The translations under genes and the position numbers were made by a program. The notes below the pieces were generated by a model. That model ran no database searches, was not told the DNA's origin, and was given only the letters and a program-made list of their open reading frames with translations. Below are positions 1 through 10,395 of a stretch of 64,000 bases of DNA, piece after piece (position 1 is the first letter of the stretch; the number at the start of each line of letters is the position of its first letter). Source of the DNA: Arcuatula senhousia (lineage: Eukaryota > Mollusca > Bivalvia > Mytilida > Mytilidae); NCBI GenBank assembly GCA_963971305.1, contig OZ020303.1:41280106-41344105 (forward strand), given 5' to 3'.

Positions 1-316
1 TGGGCTTTTTGTTGAACTGTAACAGAAGTCACGTCAGCCAGTTGAATTATATTAAAGAGTTCAATTTCAAGATTTTTCGTTATTACCCCTATCAACTAAA
101 CACTTTTTTAAAATGTGCTTTTAGATTGAAGATATTGAGATATAGAATAAGCTTAGTGTACGTGATACAACCTATGAAATCAGCAGCAATTTAAAATCCG
201 CATAGTAATACAAATTTCTTGGAACACCATCAAGTACTAGAAATGCCCTTCGACATCCCCAATCATGAGACTCTACTTATCTTTCATTTGAAAACAATAT
301 TGCTCTGAATTTATTC
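1..316. other. No recognised feature
   Basis: AT-rich sequence with no exon-like or repeat signature that I recognise. Its short open frames show no domain pattern. Confidence 0.5.
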
Positions 317-795
317 GCGAGTGAGTGATTGAGTTGGTGGTTTACGCCCGTGCTACGCTACATAGGTTATTTACAGGCGATGCACATGAAAAGGATGATA
401 AAATAAACATGAAATGATGATGATAAATGAAATATGGGTATGGAATGGGAAACAAAGGAACGGTAAATTTTGAAGAACCACAGAAAAAGTGGAGAGGTGG
501 GTAAGGGCGAAAAATTAAGCCTATGTGGTGCACTACTTCGCAGTCCACAAAGGGGTCTTTTGCGTGCATGAAGCGTGGCACTCTCCACACACGTTGGCCC
601 ACTATGGTCAGCGGTCAGGGTTTCCGTAATATAGACCTGACAGCCCCCGCCGACGAGGACCACCTTATTCAGCCAACTAGGGTACACACTTGGTCACTCT
701 GTGGGCTGAGCACTGACCCAACGTCAGAATCCCAAGACCCTTCGTCGCCTCTAGGCTCTGCTGTGGGCCTATTCGCCACCCGGGCCCCGCACGAG
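317..795 (-). repeat. ~480-bp dispersed repeat, copy 1
   Basis: This block reappears in opposite orientation at 59720-60203. Shared landmarks are the GGGCCCGGGTGGCGAATAGG start (reverse-complement here), the TGGTGCACTACT segment, the ATGATGATGATAAATGAAATATG segment and a tail of the type GGCGTAAAACACCAA followed by CACT/CTCA repeats. The open frames inside are shadows of the repeat. The tail resembles that of the SINE at 54.6 kb, so this is likely a retroposed non-autonomous repeat. The class is not established. Confidence 0.75.
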
Positions 796-1140
796 ACTGA
801 ATTTATTCGTGATATGGCCTTGCACATACAGAACAGCTGTCACCAATTAAAGGAGTAGAATCTTCAATAACAAAACAGATAATGACATTTTGTTGTTTTG
901 TCCATTGTACAAGAAGCTGTACCTTCCTTAATTGAATTAAGTGCCTGAGAGTAAAAAATTGGGGAAACCCGATTTTGTTGACCAATCTAGAAGAACTTTC
1001 AATAATTTTTCCTGAATTTTCTCATAAAAAAATAATGGCATAATTATATATTTGAATACATGGGTCAGAAAATGTGAGAAAAAGATTTTTTCCAGTAGTT
1101 TCCTGAAATTACGGGAATTTTTAAGAAATTCACATTATTA
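796..1140. other. No recognised feature
   Basis: AT-rich spacer between the dispersed repeat and a tandem-core element. I see no exon or repeat boundary. Confidence 0.45.
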
Positions 1141-1712
1141 AGCTGACATGAAAAGGGGAGGCACGTACATCATTATAAAGCTATGTACAAAATTTTAAAT
1201 CAATCCCGTCAGTAAAAGCCGAAAAGTCTGTTACAATCAATTGTCTATTTATGACCCTTAAAAAGTCTTAGTCAGCTCATAAAACAGGAGGTAGATGTGC
1301 AGCTGACATAGAAAGTGGAGGCACGGTATAACCCATCATGCTAAAGCTGCATACAAAATTTGAAATCGATCCCTTCAGTAGAAGTCGTTAAATCTTTTGC
1401 GAAAATGTTGTCTATTTTTTACCCTTAAAATGTCTAAGCTGGCTTAGAAAACAGGAATTAGATACGCCACTGACTTGGAAAGAGGAAACACGGTACAACT
1501 TGTTTTTCTCAAGCTGTTTACCAAATTTGAAATCAATCCCTCAAACGCGCGTGCGTCAGGCGTAGAAAATTTATTGTTTGGAACTTTGTTGTAATTTTCA
1601 TTTTGAATAGAAGCCGAGAAATCTTTTACGAAAGATTGTAACGGACGAACAGACGGGCGATCAGATGTGAATGCAATATAGCCCCCTCTCTTGCGAGTTG
1701 GGGTATAACATC
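1141..1712 (+). mobile_element. Helentron/HINE-like element with ~160-bp tandem core
   Basis: Three diverged core units start near 1141, 1299 and 1468, each with a GCTGACATxGAAAxxGGAGGCAC-like phrase followed by AAATTTGAAATCAATCCCTC. They are followed by a GACGGACAG-like microsatellite (about 1640-1665) and a terminal hairpin (ATAGCCCC...GGGGTAT, about 1678-1708). Core repeats, short microsatellite and terminal hairpin are the published layout of non-autonomous Helentron-type elements of bivalves. Assignment is by architecture only. Confidence 0.55.
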
Positions 1713-1823
1713 ATTGTTTATAAATAAGTTCATTGCGAATGAAAACCCAATAAAAATTTATAAATTCAACGTAGTGGTTGCAATTATTCTGCCAAAAGAA
1801 ACGGTTTAAAAAGTTTCTTCCCA

Positions 1824-2039
1824 TTTACTGTGAATTCATTTAGTTTCGTGGGTACCGATTTTCATGGTTCGATAGAAATTGACAAGTTCGTGGATTCCTA
1901 AACTCGTGGTTCTAAAAGTCTGCAATATACAATTCAGTGTAAAATGTCCTTTTGTGGGGTAACAAATTTTGTGGGTCAACGCCACCCACGAAACCCACGA
2001 AAATTGATACCCCACGAATAATAATAAAACCACAGTAAT
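1824..2039. mobile_element. MITE-like palindromic element, ~216 bp
   Basis: The ends read TTTACTGTGAATTC and CCACAGTAATTAAA, which are imperfect inverted repeats around TTACTGTG. The interior carries many TTCGTGGG / CCCACGAA inverted words, so the single strand could fold strongly. No coding capacity. Superfamily unknown. Confidence 0.55.
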
Positions 2040-2655
2040 TAAATATGATCAACAACACAGTTAGAATCGGTGGGACTTATCACGTCTTTGTGTTCCTTCA
2101 TTTATTTCTTTTCATCATCCTTAAGCAGTGCCCGTTAATTCCGGTCCCGCTGTTAGTTTGACTGTCACGTACGCAATTTAACTAATGGTCATTCATTCAT
2201 TGTTAAAAATGAAACCCAAATTGACCTCTCCCGTGAATCCGCAGTGAACATAATGATTCTTTTGGTTGGCGTTACCATTACAAATACCCTTCCATCACCA
2301 TATTTATGCGTCTGTCAAAATATTCCGCACGAAATACGTAAAATTTCTTCAAAGTCTTAGAAGAAAATGAACCTCTTCTTATTATCGGTTTTTGTGTCTG
2401 TATGAAGTGCTTCATTTAAATGGGAATCAGCACCCGTAGTAAGGCCTGGAGGTAAGTGGTTTTGAAATAACCAATTTAATTAAAATAAAAAAACTTCTTT
2501 TTTTGAATCTTAGAATATTTTGGTACGCATTTTCTACTTACAAGTATTTTAAGCTCTTGATGAGATGAGTTAAAAAATAAAATATTTCTTTGATTCATGA
2601 ACAATGTCACAATTTTTGTTTATGTTTGTTAATTAGGCTTAAATGATTTTAATAA
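2040..2655. other. No recognised feature
   Basis: AT-rich intergenic DNA without visible exon or repeat structure. Confidence 0.4.
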
Positions 2656-2950
2656 TTTTTATATCCCCATTTCGCTTTGAAGAAGAGGGGGTATATCATT
2701 TTTCCTGTGTCCGTTCATAGTTCTGTCCCGCTTTTTGTTTACTCATAACTTATCTACTATTAGTCCTACGTTGTTCATATTTGGTGATAAGCTTTATATG
2801 GACATCGTGCATAGTGGGATATGTTTTGAGATCAATACGATATCTATTTCTTGTTAACCGAAAATTTGAATTTTGCTGACACACCTTACTTCCGTCCCGC
2901 TTTACCATTTGGCCATAACTTAAGGTTAGGTTACAAGAAAGTTATAGGCT
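2656..2950 (-). mobile_element. Helentron/HINE-like fragment, minus strand
   Basis: A hairpin (ATATCCCC...GGGGGTATAT, 2662-2695) is followed by CTGTGTCCGTTC, the reverse complement of a GACGGACAC-like microsatellite, and by core-like sequence with TTTGGCCATAACTTA. This is the mirror order of the element at 1141-1712, so I read it as the terminal part of a related element on the minus strand. Confidence 0.4.
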
Positions 2951-4029
2951 AAGCATTGAGTGACAAAGAACCATTGATTTACGTCATAAAACCGAACTCA
3001 CAAACAAATCTCAAATTTGCTAGGGCACCATATTTTGGTTCTAAACGTAAGGTGTTAAACGCAATGATGAAATTATGTTTTTGCAAATATGTTTAGCACA
3101 TGTTGCAATTGAACATGTGTAATTTTGTCATGGACATTTATCAACATTTATGATTTTTTCATATATCTAAGTTTCAGATTGTGAGCCTAATCCCAAAGCT
3201 TGTGCCAGTCTGAAATACTTCTGTATTTTCCAGGATGTACGAGATTTATGCTGTCAAACATGTGCTGGAGTTGCAGTTCGTGGGGCGATGCAAGGTGAAA
3301 TTAGAAGGGACTATATACTAAATTGTCATGTAATTAAGTAATGCGACAAAATATACATTAAACGAATGCATGCGAGTTTTCGTTTAAACTGATCATGAGC
3401 CCTTTAAAGTTCGTTTTGTTATTTTTCTTGTATACTAAACATACACAGTTAAAATTTGATTCAAAGCTCCAAATATTAAGATTTTAAAAAATACTAAAGG
3501 ACTTAAGGATCACCGATATTTAAATTTATTACATGTAAGTTATGATGATAGATTTTCTAAAATACAAATAGGTGGGTTCAGAAATAACCTGTATAAAAGT
3601 TAATTTAAGGCATCCATGTAGGTTTCTTTTTCTAGTTATCTTGCGTTAAGCAAGGTATACCGGTATTATTTTTTTTTCAACTGAAGTAAAAGTTAACTTA
3701 AGTTAAGCCTGGGCAGAACAGCCACGGGTTCGACAGCTCTGGACTGTTTGATGTCCATAGTTAACCTTAGATCAAAGCAATCCAAAGTTAATATATGGGA
3801 ATTTTATGCTGCTAGCGGGCCAATATTTACTTAAGGTCAGAGCAGAAATCATATAGGAAACTTAAGGCCACTACAAAACCAAAACTAACTCTAGGTAATT
3901 TTTATTTGATGCTATTTTCAAAATGCTAAAAGCAGTTTAAGAAGCTGCATGGTGTTTGTATTCGTCGAATTTATGTTACTTATTTTTTTGTCAATTGGAA
4001 GAGGGTCTTTAGCTTGCATACGATGTATA
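2951..4029. other. No recognised feature
   Basis: About 1.1 kb of AT-rich DNA. No convincing exon, RNA gene or repeat boundary seen. Confidence 0.4.
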
Positions 4030-4503
4030 TATTTCGATATGCCAGGGCTTCTACACATTTTTCAGATTTTTTGATCCGACACCGCTTTCTCCGTTATTAG
4101 ACCAAGGTTATAAGAAAATACGTCTCATACGATCTCTTAAAAAATTCTTTCTTCGTTATCAGCCACTGGTAGAAAAATTCAATATCATGTTAGACGAAAT
4201 GGTTCTTGCCTTGATTAGTGTTTGGCTGGTTGATGTACTGAGATGATCACCTTAGGGTCCCTGATATGTCATCACAAACCTGTTGTGTTTTGTCGGACCC
4301 AAAGACCGCAATGGAAGAGGAAGGTTTGGCGCGCCTTAAAACCTGGTTTAACTCACCATTTCTTTTGAAATGCCTGTGCCAAGTCATGACCATTGCGGTC
4401 TTCAATTTTTCCGGTATGTCTTCCTTGTTCTGTCTAGTCTTATGGACATTTGAGATTGATTCTCCAAGTTTGGTAATTTTGTTTTTACCTTTATTTGCAC
4501 TCT
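4030..4503 (+). mobile_element. Naiad-type PLE, family 2, 3' fragment (copy K)
   Basis: The first ~170 bases are a decayed 3' end of a reverse transcriptase ORF (RYARA, FSDFLIRHRF, then a stop). The rest is the family-2 3' untranslated region, recognisable by its match to 30378-30660 (reverse strand) and 44895-45115: GCAATGGAAGAGG, AACCTGGTTTAAC, CATTTCxTTTGAAATGCCTG, ending GTAATTTTGTTxTTACCTTTATT. Strongly 5'-truncated and non-coding. Confidence 0.75.
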
Positions 4504-4544
4504 AGGATTTGGCTTGAATCATATGTGGTTATTTTTCAATCAAG

Positions 4545-4650
4545 GGCCGATTGCAAAACAGCGAGCAGCGACCGGTGTTCATATTGAAGGTTGCTGCCAT
4601 GGCTGTTTTCTGTTGTGCATTTTTTAAATTGTCACTTATTTAACATTATT
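4545..4650 (-). repeat. Fragment of the 'ATGTGGAATAAG' repeat family
   Basis: AAACAGCGAGCAGCGACC...GGCTGTTTTCTGTTGTG resembles 58800-58880, part of the family whose better copies are at 57239-57475 and 58670-58935. Degenerate. Confidence 0.4.
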
Positions 4651-4678
4651 TTCTATTCTCAATTCACTCATACTATAA

Positions 4679-4871
4679 AGGCCCCGACATGCCACCAACA
4701 AAAAAGATTAAAAATAAAAAATTGTGCGCACGAGTTTCAAAGTCAAGAATTCAAGTTGGAAACTAGTGAGCACAAGAAAGAAAACTCGTGCGCACAAGTT
4801 TGAAACTCGTGCGTACAAGTTTGAAACTCGTAAGGACGAGTTAATATTTTGTTCGTGGCACGTCGGGGCTT
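4679..4871. mobile_element. MITE with GC-rich TIRs, ~193 bp
   Basis: The ends AGGCCCCGACATGCCAC (4679-4695) and GTGGCACGTCGGGGCTT (4855-4871) are inverted repeats with one mismatch over about 16 bases. The interior holds at least four ACTCGTGCG / ACAAGTTTGAAACTCGT units that are themselves near-palindromic. No coding capacity. The small overlapping open frames on both strands come from these repeats. Confidence 0.7.
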
Positions 4872-5300
4872 CCATAGCATATATGTTATGTTTGGTCGTG
4901 TAAAATTTCATATGAAATTTATATTATATATTGATCGCGTTCCTTCTAATAAGAACTCACCAGGGACGGTATAGTGAAACCTTTGAAAATTACAAATATC
5001 AAATCGCGGGTATAACCGGTTAATTTGGATATGCTATATATCGATATTTCAAGGAGTAACCTCTCATCAGTAGCATTTGAATCAAAACATTAGAAAGTCA
5101 AATTCCAAAACTGTTGAAAACGAAAAGTACTCAAAACCAAAACGTTCAAACCAGCACCGAGGATATCGACCATGTGCATTACGAGGAAAGAAACCATGGA
5201 AACCTGGTGTTTTAAACAATTTTGAATTAAAAAATCGGAAATTTCAGCGAAAAATATGATAACAAAATAAACGTACAATGAAGTTAATTAGGATTTTGAA
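4872..5300. other. No recognised feature
   Basis: AT-rich DNA. The 60-residue open frames on both strands show no domain pattern. Confidence 0.4.
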
Positions 5301-5302
5301 TA

Positions 5303-5400
5303 TCAGGCAGGCAGGAACCCCTTACTTTTCCGGAGCTCATTACGACTCGAGTTCACGCTGTTAATTGATATTCAGTCGTTTTTGTGTCTTTCTAAAATTA
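5303..5400 (+). mobile_element. Naiad family-1 3'-UTR remnant
   Basis: CAGGAACCCCTTACTTTTCCGGAGC...GACTCGAGTTCACGCTGTTAATTGATATTCAG matches the 3' untranslated region of intact copies (for example 9645-9725) with many substitutions. Short and old. Confidence 0.5.
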
Positions 5401-5644
5401 ACAGGATAATACGAATGATAAGTCAAAACTCAATTCTCTCAATTTACTTTTCAAAGAAACTCTCTCTGTAAAAAAGATGAAAATATCTCGTCAAGTTCTT
5501 GCGATAACAGTCTTCTTCTTGTTCCGTTAAAGACCAGTCCTCGTATAGAGTATTTTCAGACTTGGTGCGAGAAAACACATCAGACCTAAAATATATAGTG
5601 CTGTGATTCTTTTAAAACTGAATAAAAACATCTGAACACATCTA

Positions 5645-6578
5645 TCGAAGCTGGACCTCCCGTACACCCTAACGGAATGCTTTCAGAGTGGTGCAGCTAA
5701 CTAGTGGCGATGGAAGTCCATTCCATTTCCTGATGGTGTCTAGCTGGGAAATATGAGTGGCGATATACTTGGGTTCTGGCGAATGGTACTAAGAACCTCT
5801 GACAATGGCCTCTTGCTGTTGTTACTGTTGGGATGGAGATGCACTGTAGGACTTTCGATTAGGCTATGTACTATGCGGAAGAGCATGATGGCTTTGTTCT
5901 TTTCTCTTCTTTCGTGTAGGGTGGTCCAGTTGAGGTCTTGTAGCATGAATGAAACGCTACTGGTTCTTCTGAAGTCATTCATCACGAATCTGACAGAGCT
6001 ACGTTGTAAAGCTTCTAGTTTGTTTATGTTTTCTTTAGATGTTGGGTCCCATTCCGTGCTTGAGTATTCCACAATTGGCCGGACCAGTGTTTGATACCAT
6101 ATAGTTTCTTGGTATTTTTAGGACAGCTTTTGATGTTTCGCTGTAAGAGTGCTCTGGTGGAATTTACCTTCTTAGTGATGTTGATGTGCTGGTTCCAACT
6201 TAAGGTGTTTTGTATGGTAACTTATAAGATAAGGTAACTTAACTTATCTTATTGTAAGATATTTTGCGGAGTCAATTTCTTTCAGTATGTGGCCGTGGAT
6301 GTTGTATGGTAGTTTTAAGGGATTTTTTTTTGTGATTTCTCTAATCATCTGACATTCTTGTGGGTGGCATTGCATCTGCCAGTCTGCCTTCCATTGTTGG
6401 AGTTCCTCAAGGTCTTTCTGGAGGACTTGAGAATCTTCTACGTTTTTAATCTGGTGGCAGAGAACACAATCGCCGGCGAAAAGTCGTACAATTGAGGATG
6501 TAACGTATTCTGGCAAATCATTGATAAATAACGGGAACATGAGTGCACCAATTACACTGCCCTGTGGCACGCCTTGTC
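5645..6578 (-). mobile_element. LINE (non-LTR) reverse transcriptase fragment
   Basis: On the minus strand, 6570-6244 encodes PQGSVIGALMFPLFINDLPE and RLFAGD, the central motifs of a Jockey/CR1-type LINE reverse transcriptase (GVPQGSVLGPLLF...FADD in active members). The catalytic YADD-like box reads FAGD, so the first catalytic aspartate is lost. From 6072 to 5740 it encodes the usual C-terminal thumb/tail (WDPTSKENINKLEALQR, RREKNKAIMLFRIV). The two parts are in different frames and 5' sequence is missing, so it is dead. It abuts the TIR element at 6584. Confidence 0.8.
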
Positions 6579-6583
6579 AACAG
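6579..6583. repeat. 5-bp target-site duplication (left)
   Basis: AACAG immediately precedes the left terminal inverted repeat; the same five bases follow the right one at 10396-10400. Confidence 0.7.
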
Positions 6584-6692
6584 CACGGCCGTCATTCGGT
6601 ATCGTGAGTTTTTGACTCGTGAAGGAATCGACAACGGCGGCAAAGTATAGAAAGCTGCTCGTGGAGGGAGGAGGCGACGGTTCGTGGTGGAG
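6584..6692 (+). repeat. Left terminal inverted repeat of the 3.8-kb element
   Basis: 109 bases identical to the reverse complement of 10287-10395. GC-rich against an AT-rich background, with several CGTG words. Confidence 0.85.
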
Positions 6693-8046
6693 CATAAACT
6701 ATAATTTTTCTGAAAGTTGATTTATTTCACTCAATATCAAAGGTATTTGAAGAAAAATAAAGAAAATAAAACTGTCTCACAAAATGATTGTTTTTACTCT
6801 GTAGAATGGGAAAAAAAGTACACGAAAAAGCTTTACCAATTTCGAGAATTAATTAAAGGCGTTACTGCACCCTATATTTTTGGGGGTTATAAAACGGACA
6901 TTTTTTATACAAATATGTATTAAACTGCACAAAAATGACGTTTTAAGCATATCATTATATCCAAAACAATTTTTGCCACATCTTGACAGCTAATATGAAA
7001 CGAAAAGTTATTAAAATGTAATAAAATTTCATTTTTTCCAAAAAAGATACTGTTATTGCTCGTGAAGAATGCGGCGACGATTTATCGCTCGTGAAGTAGC
7101 AAGCGTGACCAGTAAAAAATGGCCTCAAAATAGATAGATCAAACAATAAATCGGCCATTAAGTAGGCACAAAAAGTAAATCCAAATTAAAAAAAATATAT
7201 AGATACGGTTATTCCGGTAATCTACAGATCATAAGGTAGTAAAACACAGTTCTAGGTAAAACGTAAGAAACGTACATAGCTTTGCAGCACATATGCTTCT
7301 ACCAATAACTATTCTAAAACTATGTTTAACCTTATAAACACTTATCATACATCGTTGAAATCCTTACATACCATAGATTATCTTCCAGTTAGTTGTTACT
7401 TGCAAAAATAAGATCTTTTCATTACAATCCGATTACTCCGAAAACAAATTAAACATGAAAAAACATTAAAATTTACACATTTTTACCATAAGTCAAGCCT
7501 AGATCAGACTCAAACCTGCACTAAATCCTCTATAGTGCCATACATGCTCTGAAAGTACATAAACCTGGCTGTTTATTAAAAGTAAAAAACCTATACATCG
7601 ACCGGCTTATTTTTTACCTTAAAAACAAGCATATAAAAACGTTCAAAAGATCGGTAAAATAAAAATGACACCATGCCGGAAAAGGGACGCTAAACTTCCA
7701 TTTTTTCAAATATTTTTATATTTTGTAAAAAATATTATCTCTGAAAGATTCCCTATCAGTTGAGCACACTTTCGTTACTAAATTATAAGGCATTCTTAAT
7801 TTATTGCTACTTAAATTCGACCTTTGTACTTCACTTTAAAAATTCTAGGATGTCACTCTCCGAAACTAAGTTGTAAACAAAACCGAACTGTGTCTTACTA
7901 CCTGAGTGGTCAATCTCTAATAATTTAGATACAATACGGACCAAAACATGGAGAAAGATTATAGACAAATATATAAATATGTTGAAAAAATTAAAATAAA
8001 ATTCATAAATGAACATTTTCATCAATATGTGCAGCCAAACATTCAT
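6693..8046. other. Interior of the 3.8-kb element, non-coding
   Basis: AT-rich, apart from subterminal CTCGTGAAG words at 7060-7105. No open frame with a domain signature. Confidence 0.5.
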
Positions 8047-8310
8047 TTACATATCGCCGTTTGTAAAAATGTCGACTAGTGTTATTGTCTCATCTTCGAC
8101 TAGTGTGGATATTTCATCTTCTACTGGTGTTACTGTTTCATCTTCGACTTGCGTGGCTGTTTCATCTTTAACTGGTGTTACTGTCTCGTCTTCGACTGGT
8201 GTTGTGGTCGTTGTCCCATTTTCTCCTGGTATTGTTGTTTGTACCTTTCTTCTCTTTATTGCCCAATGTCTCTTTCTGTTGTCATAATTATTGCTTTTTC
8301 TTCTTTTCAT
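8047..8310 (-). other. Unrecognised basic/acidic-repeat ORF, possible exon
   Basis: An 87-codon minus-strand frame. Its first ~35 residues are very basic (KRRKSNNYDNRKRHWAIKRR). The rest is a run of the 8-residue unit TPVEDETV with variants, ending at a stop. A 3' splice-site-like sequence (TTTTTATAACTGTAG) lies just before the ATG, so it could be a terminal exon rather than an independent gene. The repeat is encoded by a 24-bp minisatellite, so the frame may be fortuitous. I do not recognise it. Confidence 0.25.
8072..8210. repeat. 24-bp minisatellite, about 5.7 units
   Basis: The unit TCGACTAGTGTTATTGTCTC-ATCT repeats with substitutions from 8072. Being a multiple of three, it keeps a frame open on both strands. 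Confidence 0.8.
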
Positions 8311-8398
8311 GATCTACAGTTATAAAAATATGACAATAAATACCCAAGTGAATTTGTTAAAAAAATATATAAGTATTATATGCATTATCATTTAGGTT

Positions 8399-9562
8399 AT
8401 GATTGAATCTAGTGCCGGTACAAAGTTTTTTCCATCCCTGTATTGGATTCCGAAATTACATAAAAATCCATACAAACAGCGCTTCATTGTAGGGTCATCC
8501 AAATGTACAACTAAGCCTCTCTCAGTTCTGTTAACTTCAATACTTACGGCAATAAAATCCGGCCTCCAGAAATATTACGATTGTTGTTATTCTAGAAATG
8601 GTGTCAATCAAATGTGGATCCTGAAGAATTCGAAAGAACTGATGGAGATTCTTAACTCTAAATCAGTTTCATCTTGTAACAGCATCAAAACATTCGATTT
8701 CTCCACACTTTACACTTCTATTCCACATGAACAACTGAAATCACGATTGGCACAGCTGATTAAACGCAGCTTTTTCAAAAAGAATGGAAAACGCAGGTAC
8801 AAATTTCTTGTAGTCGATTATACCAAGACTTACTTTGTCATCAATGAGTCTAAGAAAAAGAACAAATTTACAGAAGACCAAATAATCGACATGCTCAACT
8901 TTCTTGTTGACAACATATTTGTTCAGTTTGGTGGACGTGTTTTTCAGCAAACAATAGGGATTCCAATGGGCAATAATTGTGCACCTTTGCTTGCTGATTT
9001 GTTTCTTCATTCATATGAAGCAGACTTCTTACAATCTCTTCTAGACAAAAAAGACCGTAGACTAGCTCTCTCTTTCAACCTCACGTTCCGTTATATTGAT
9101 GATGTCCTTTCACTAAACAATTCTCGATTTGGTGACTTTCTCCATCTCATATATCCCCAGGAGCTTGAGATAAAGGACACAACGGATTCTAGGAAGTCTG
9201 CTTCATATTTAGATCTACATCTAGAAATTGACTCACAAGGAAGACTTTCAACAAGGCTCTATGACAAACGTGATAACTTCAACTTTCCAATCGTCAACTT
9301 TCCCTTCTTGTGTAGCAACATTCCGTCCGCTCCAGCTTATGGAGTTTACGTATCTCAATTGATTCGTTACTCCAGAGCGTGCGGGACTTACATCGATTTC
9401 CTTAGCAGAGCGACACGTCTGACGCGAAAATTGCTCACACAGGGTTATGTTGCTCCTCGGTTGCTGTCTTCACTCAAGATATTTTACGGAAGACATCATG
9501 CACTTATAGACAAATATGGGATTTCGATCTCTCAGATGAGTGCAGATGTTTGTTTGTCATAA
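8399..9562 (+). CDS. Penelope-like reverse transcriptase, 5'-truncated, frame open
   Basis: 387 codons, the longest uninterrupted frame after copy G. RT motifs in order: [29 protein letters not shown] (motif A aspartate), [19 protein letters not shown] (motif B; most copies have GT, not GN), [11 protein letters not shown] (motif C aspartates), [12 protein letters not shown], then [17 protein letters not shown] in the thumb. No C-terminal GIY-YIG follows, as expected for the Naiad clade, where the endonuclease is N-terminal. The annotated ATG lies in flanking DNA, so the frame is a remnant, not a gene. Confidence 0.85.
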   Translation: MIESSAGTKFFPSLYWIPKLHKNPYKQRFIVGSSKCTTKPLSVLLTSILTAIKSGLQKYYDCCYSRNGVNQMWILKNSKELMEILNSKSVSSCNSIKTFDFSTLYTSIPHEQLKSRLAQLIKRSFFKKNGKRRYKFLVVDYTKTYFVINESKKKNKFTEDQIIDMLNFLVDNIFVQFGGRVFQQTIGIPMGNNCAPLLADLFLHSYEADFLQSLLDKKDRRLALSFNLTFRYIDDVLSLNNSRFGDFLHLIYPQELEIKDTTDSRKSASYLDLHLEIDSQGRLSTRLYDKRDNFNFPIVNFPFLCSNIPSAPAYGVYVSQLIRYSRACGTYIDFLSRATRLTRKLLTQGYVAPRLLSSLKIFYGRHHALIDKYGISISQMSADVCLS

Positions 9563-9846
9563 GGTGTTGTTTTGTCTTCCTTTACCGGATTTGACACGCT
9601 GAATGGACTATTGGCAACGCGACGGGTGTGCTATAGAAAGCAGGAACTGCTTACTCTTCCGGAGCACCTGAGTTCACTCTTGTTTCGACTGGAGTTCGCG
9701 TTGTTGATTGATATTCAGTTATTTTGTGTTTGCATGTTTTACATGTTGTCTGTTTTTTGTCCCGTTCCTGTTGGTGTTTACTGGTTTTGTCTCTGCCCTT
9801 TCTGACTTTTGATATTCGGATACCCCATTGGTACCTCTGCTTCTTT
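8430..9846 (+). mobile_element. Naiad-type PLE, family 1, 5'-truncated (copy A)
   Basis: Begins inside the reverse transcriptase at PSLYWIPKLHKNPYKQRF and runs through the end of the ORF into the complete family-1 3' untranslated region, ending GGTACCTCTGCTTCTTT. The endonuclease and CxC linker are absent. It lies inside the 3.8-kb TIR element, so it was inserted there or carried with it. Confidence 0.85.
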
Positions 9847-9856
9847 GATAATTGAT

Positions 9857-9945
9857 AAATTCCTCCATCACGAGCATAATTCACGAGCAAAAAAATACGG
9901 TACACCATTCATCACGAGTCGATTTTTCGGTACCGAGCATATTTT
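9857..9945 (-). repeat. Subterminal CACGAG cluster, relative of the TIR
   Basis: AATTCCTCCATCACGAGC, ATTCACGAGCAAAAA, CATCACGAGTCGA and CGGTACCGAGC occur in the same order as similar words in the right TIR (AATTCCTCCACCACGAA, CACGAGCAGC, CACGAGTCAAAAA). It looks like a diverged internal duplicate of the terminal repeat. Confidence 0.5.
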
Positions 9946-10286
9946 TCTTAGCTTATTACTATATTTTTTCTTTAAATCATTATAATGGTGTGGAATATGT
10001 AAAAACAAAAGATGCTACACACGCACATACCAAATTTGTAACGTTTTATGCAAAAGGCAACCCGCAATTCGTAGAATAACATGTTTTTTTACAGAAAAAA
10101 TGATGACGAAATATTCGCCTTGAATGAGTTTGAAGAAAGTAATGTATTTTTATTTTTATTTTTTGTTGGCTTTTGTTCATAATGTTCATTAATTTTGTGA
10201 GACATATTTGTTTTTTGAATATTTTGTATATAAATATAAGAAAATTAGAATAAAAGACTGACCTTCTACTTAAAATGTCCGAATTC

Positions 10287-10395
10287 CTCCACCACGAACC
10301 GTCGCCTCCTCCCTCCACGAGCAGCTTTCTATACTTTGCCGCCGTTGTCGATTCCTTCACGAGTCAAAAACTCACGATACCGAATGACGGCCGTG
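10287..10395 (-). repeat. Right terminal inverted repeat of the 3.8-kb element
   Basis: Exact inverse of 6584-6692 and followed by the AACAG duplication at 10396-10400. Confidence 0.85.

Larger units (their letters stand above)
6584..10395. mobile_element. 3.8-kb DNA transposon with 109-bp identical TIRs, no recognised transposase
   Basis: 6584-6692 and the reverse complement of 10287-10395 are identical over 109 bases, starting CACGGCCGTCATTCGG, and are flanked by AACAG on both sides. Five-base duplications and termini starting with CAC are known from the Transib/RAG-like superfamily, but the heptamer here (CACGGCC) is not the usual CACWRTG and other superfamilies are possible. Words of the type CTCGTGxAG recur inward from the left end (6617, 6657, 7066, 7093) and as CACGAG from the right (9870, 9884, 9917, 10317, 10359). 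The interior holds a 5'-truncated Naiad (8430-9846) and a minisatellite but no transposase ORF that I recognise, so it is probably non-autonomous. Confidence 0.75.

Noticed and set aside
342..858. Overlapping open frames of 86-111 codons on both strands
   Set aside because: They lie entirely in a dispersed repeat that recurs at 59.7-60.2 kb with changes that break the frames.
6584..10395. A RAG/Transib transposon
   Set aside because: Only the CAC end and 5-bp duplication point that way; no RAG1- or Transib-like protein is encoded and the heptamer does not fit.
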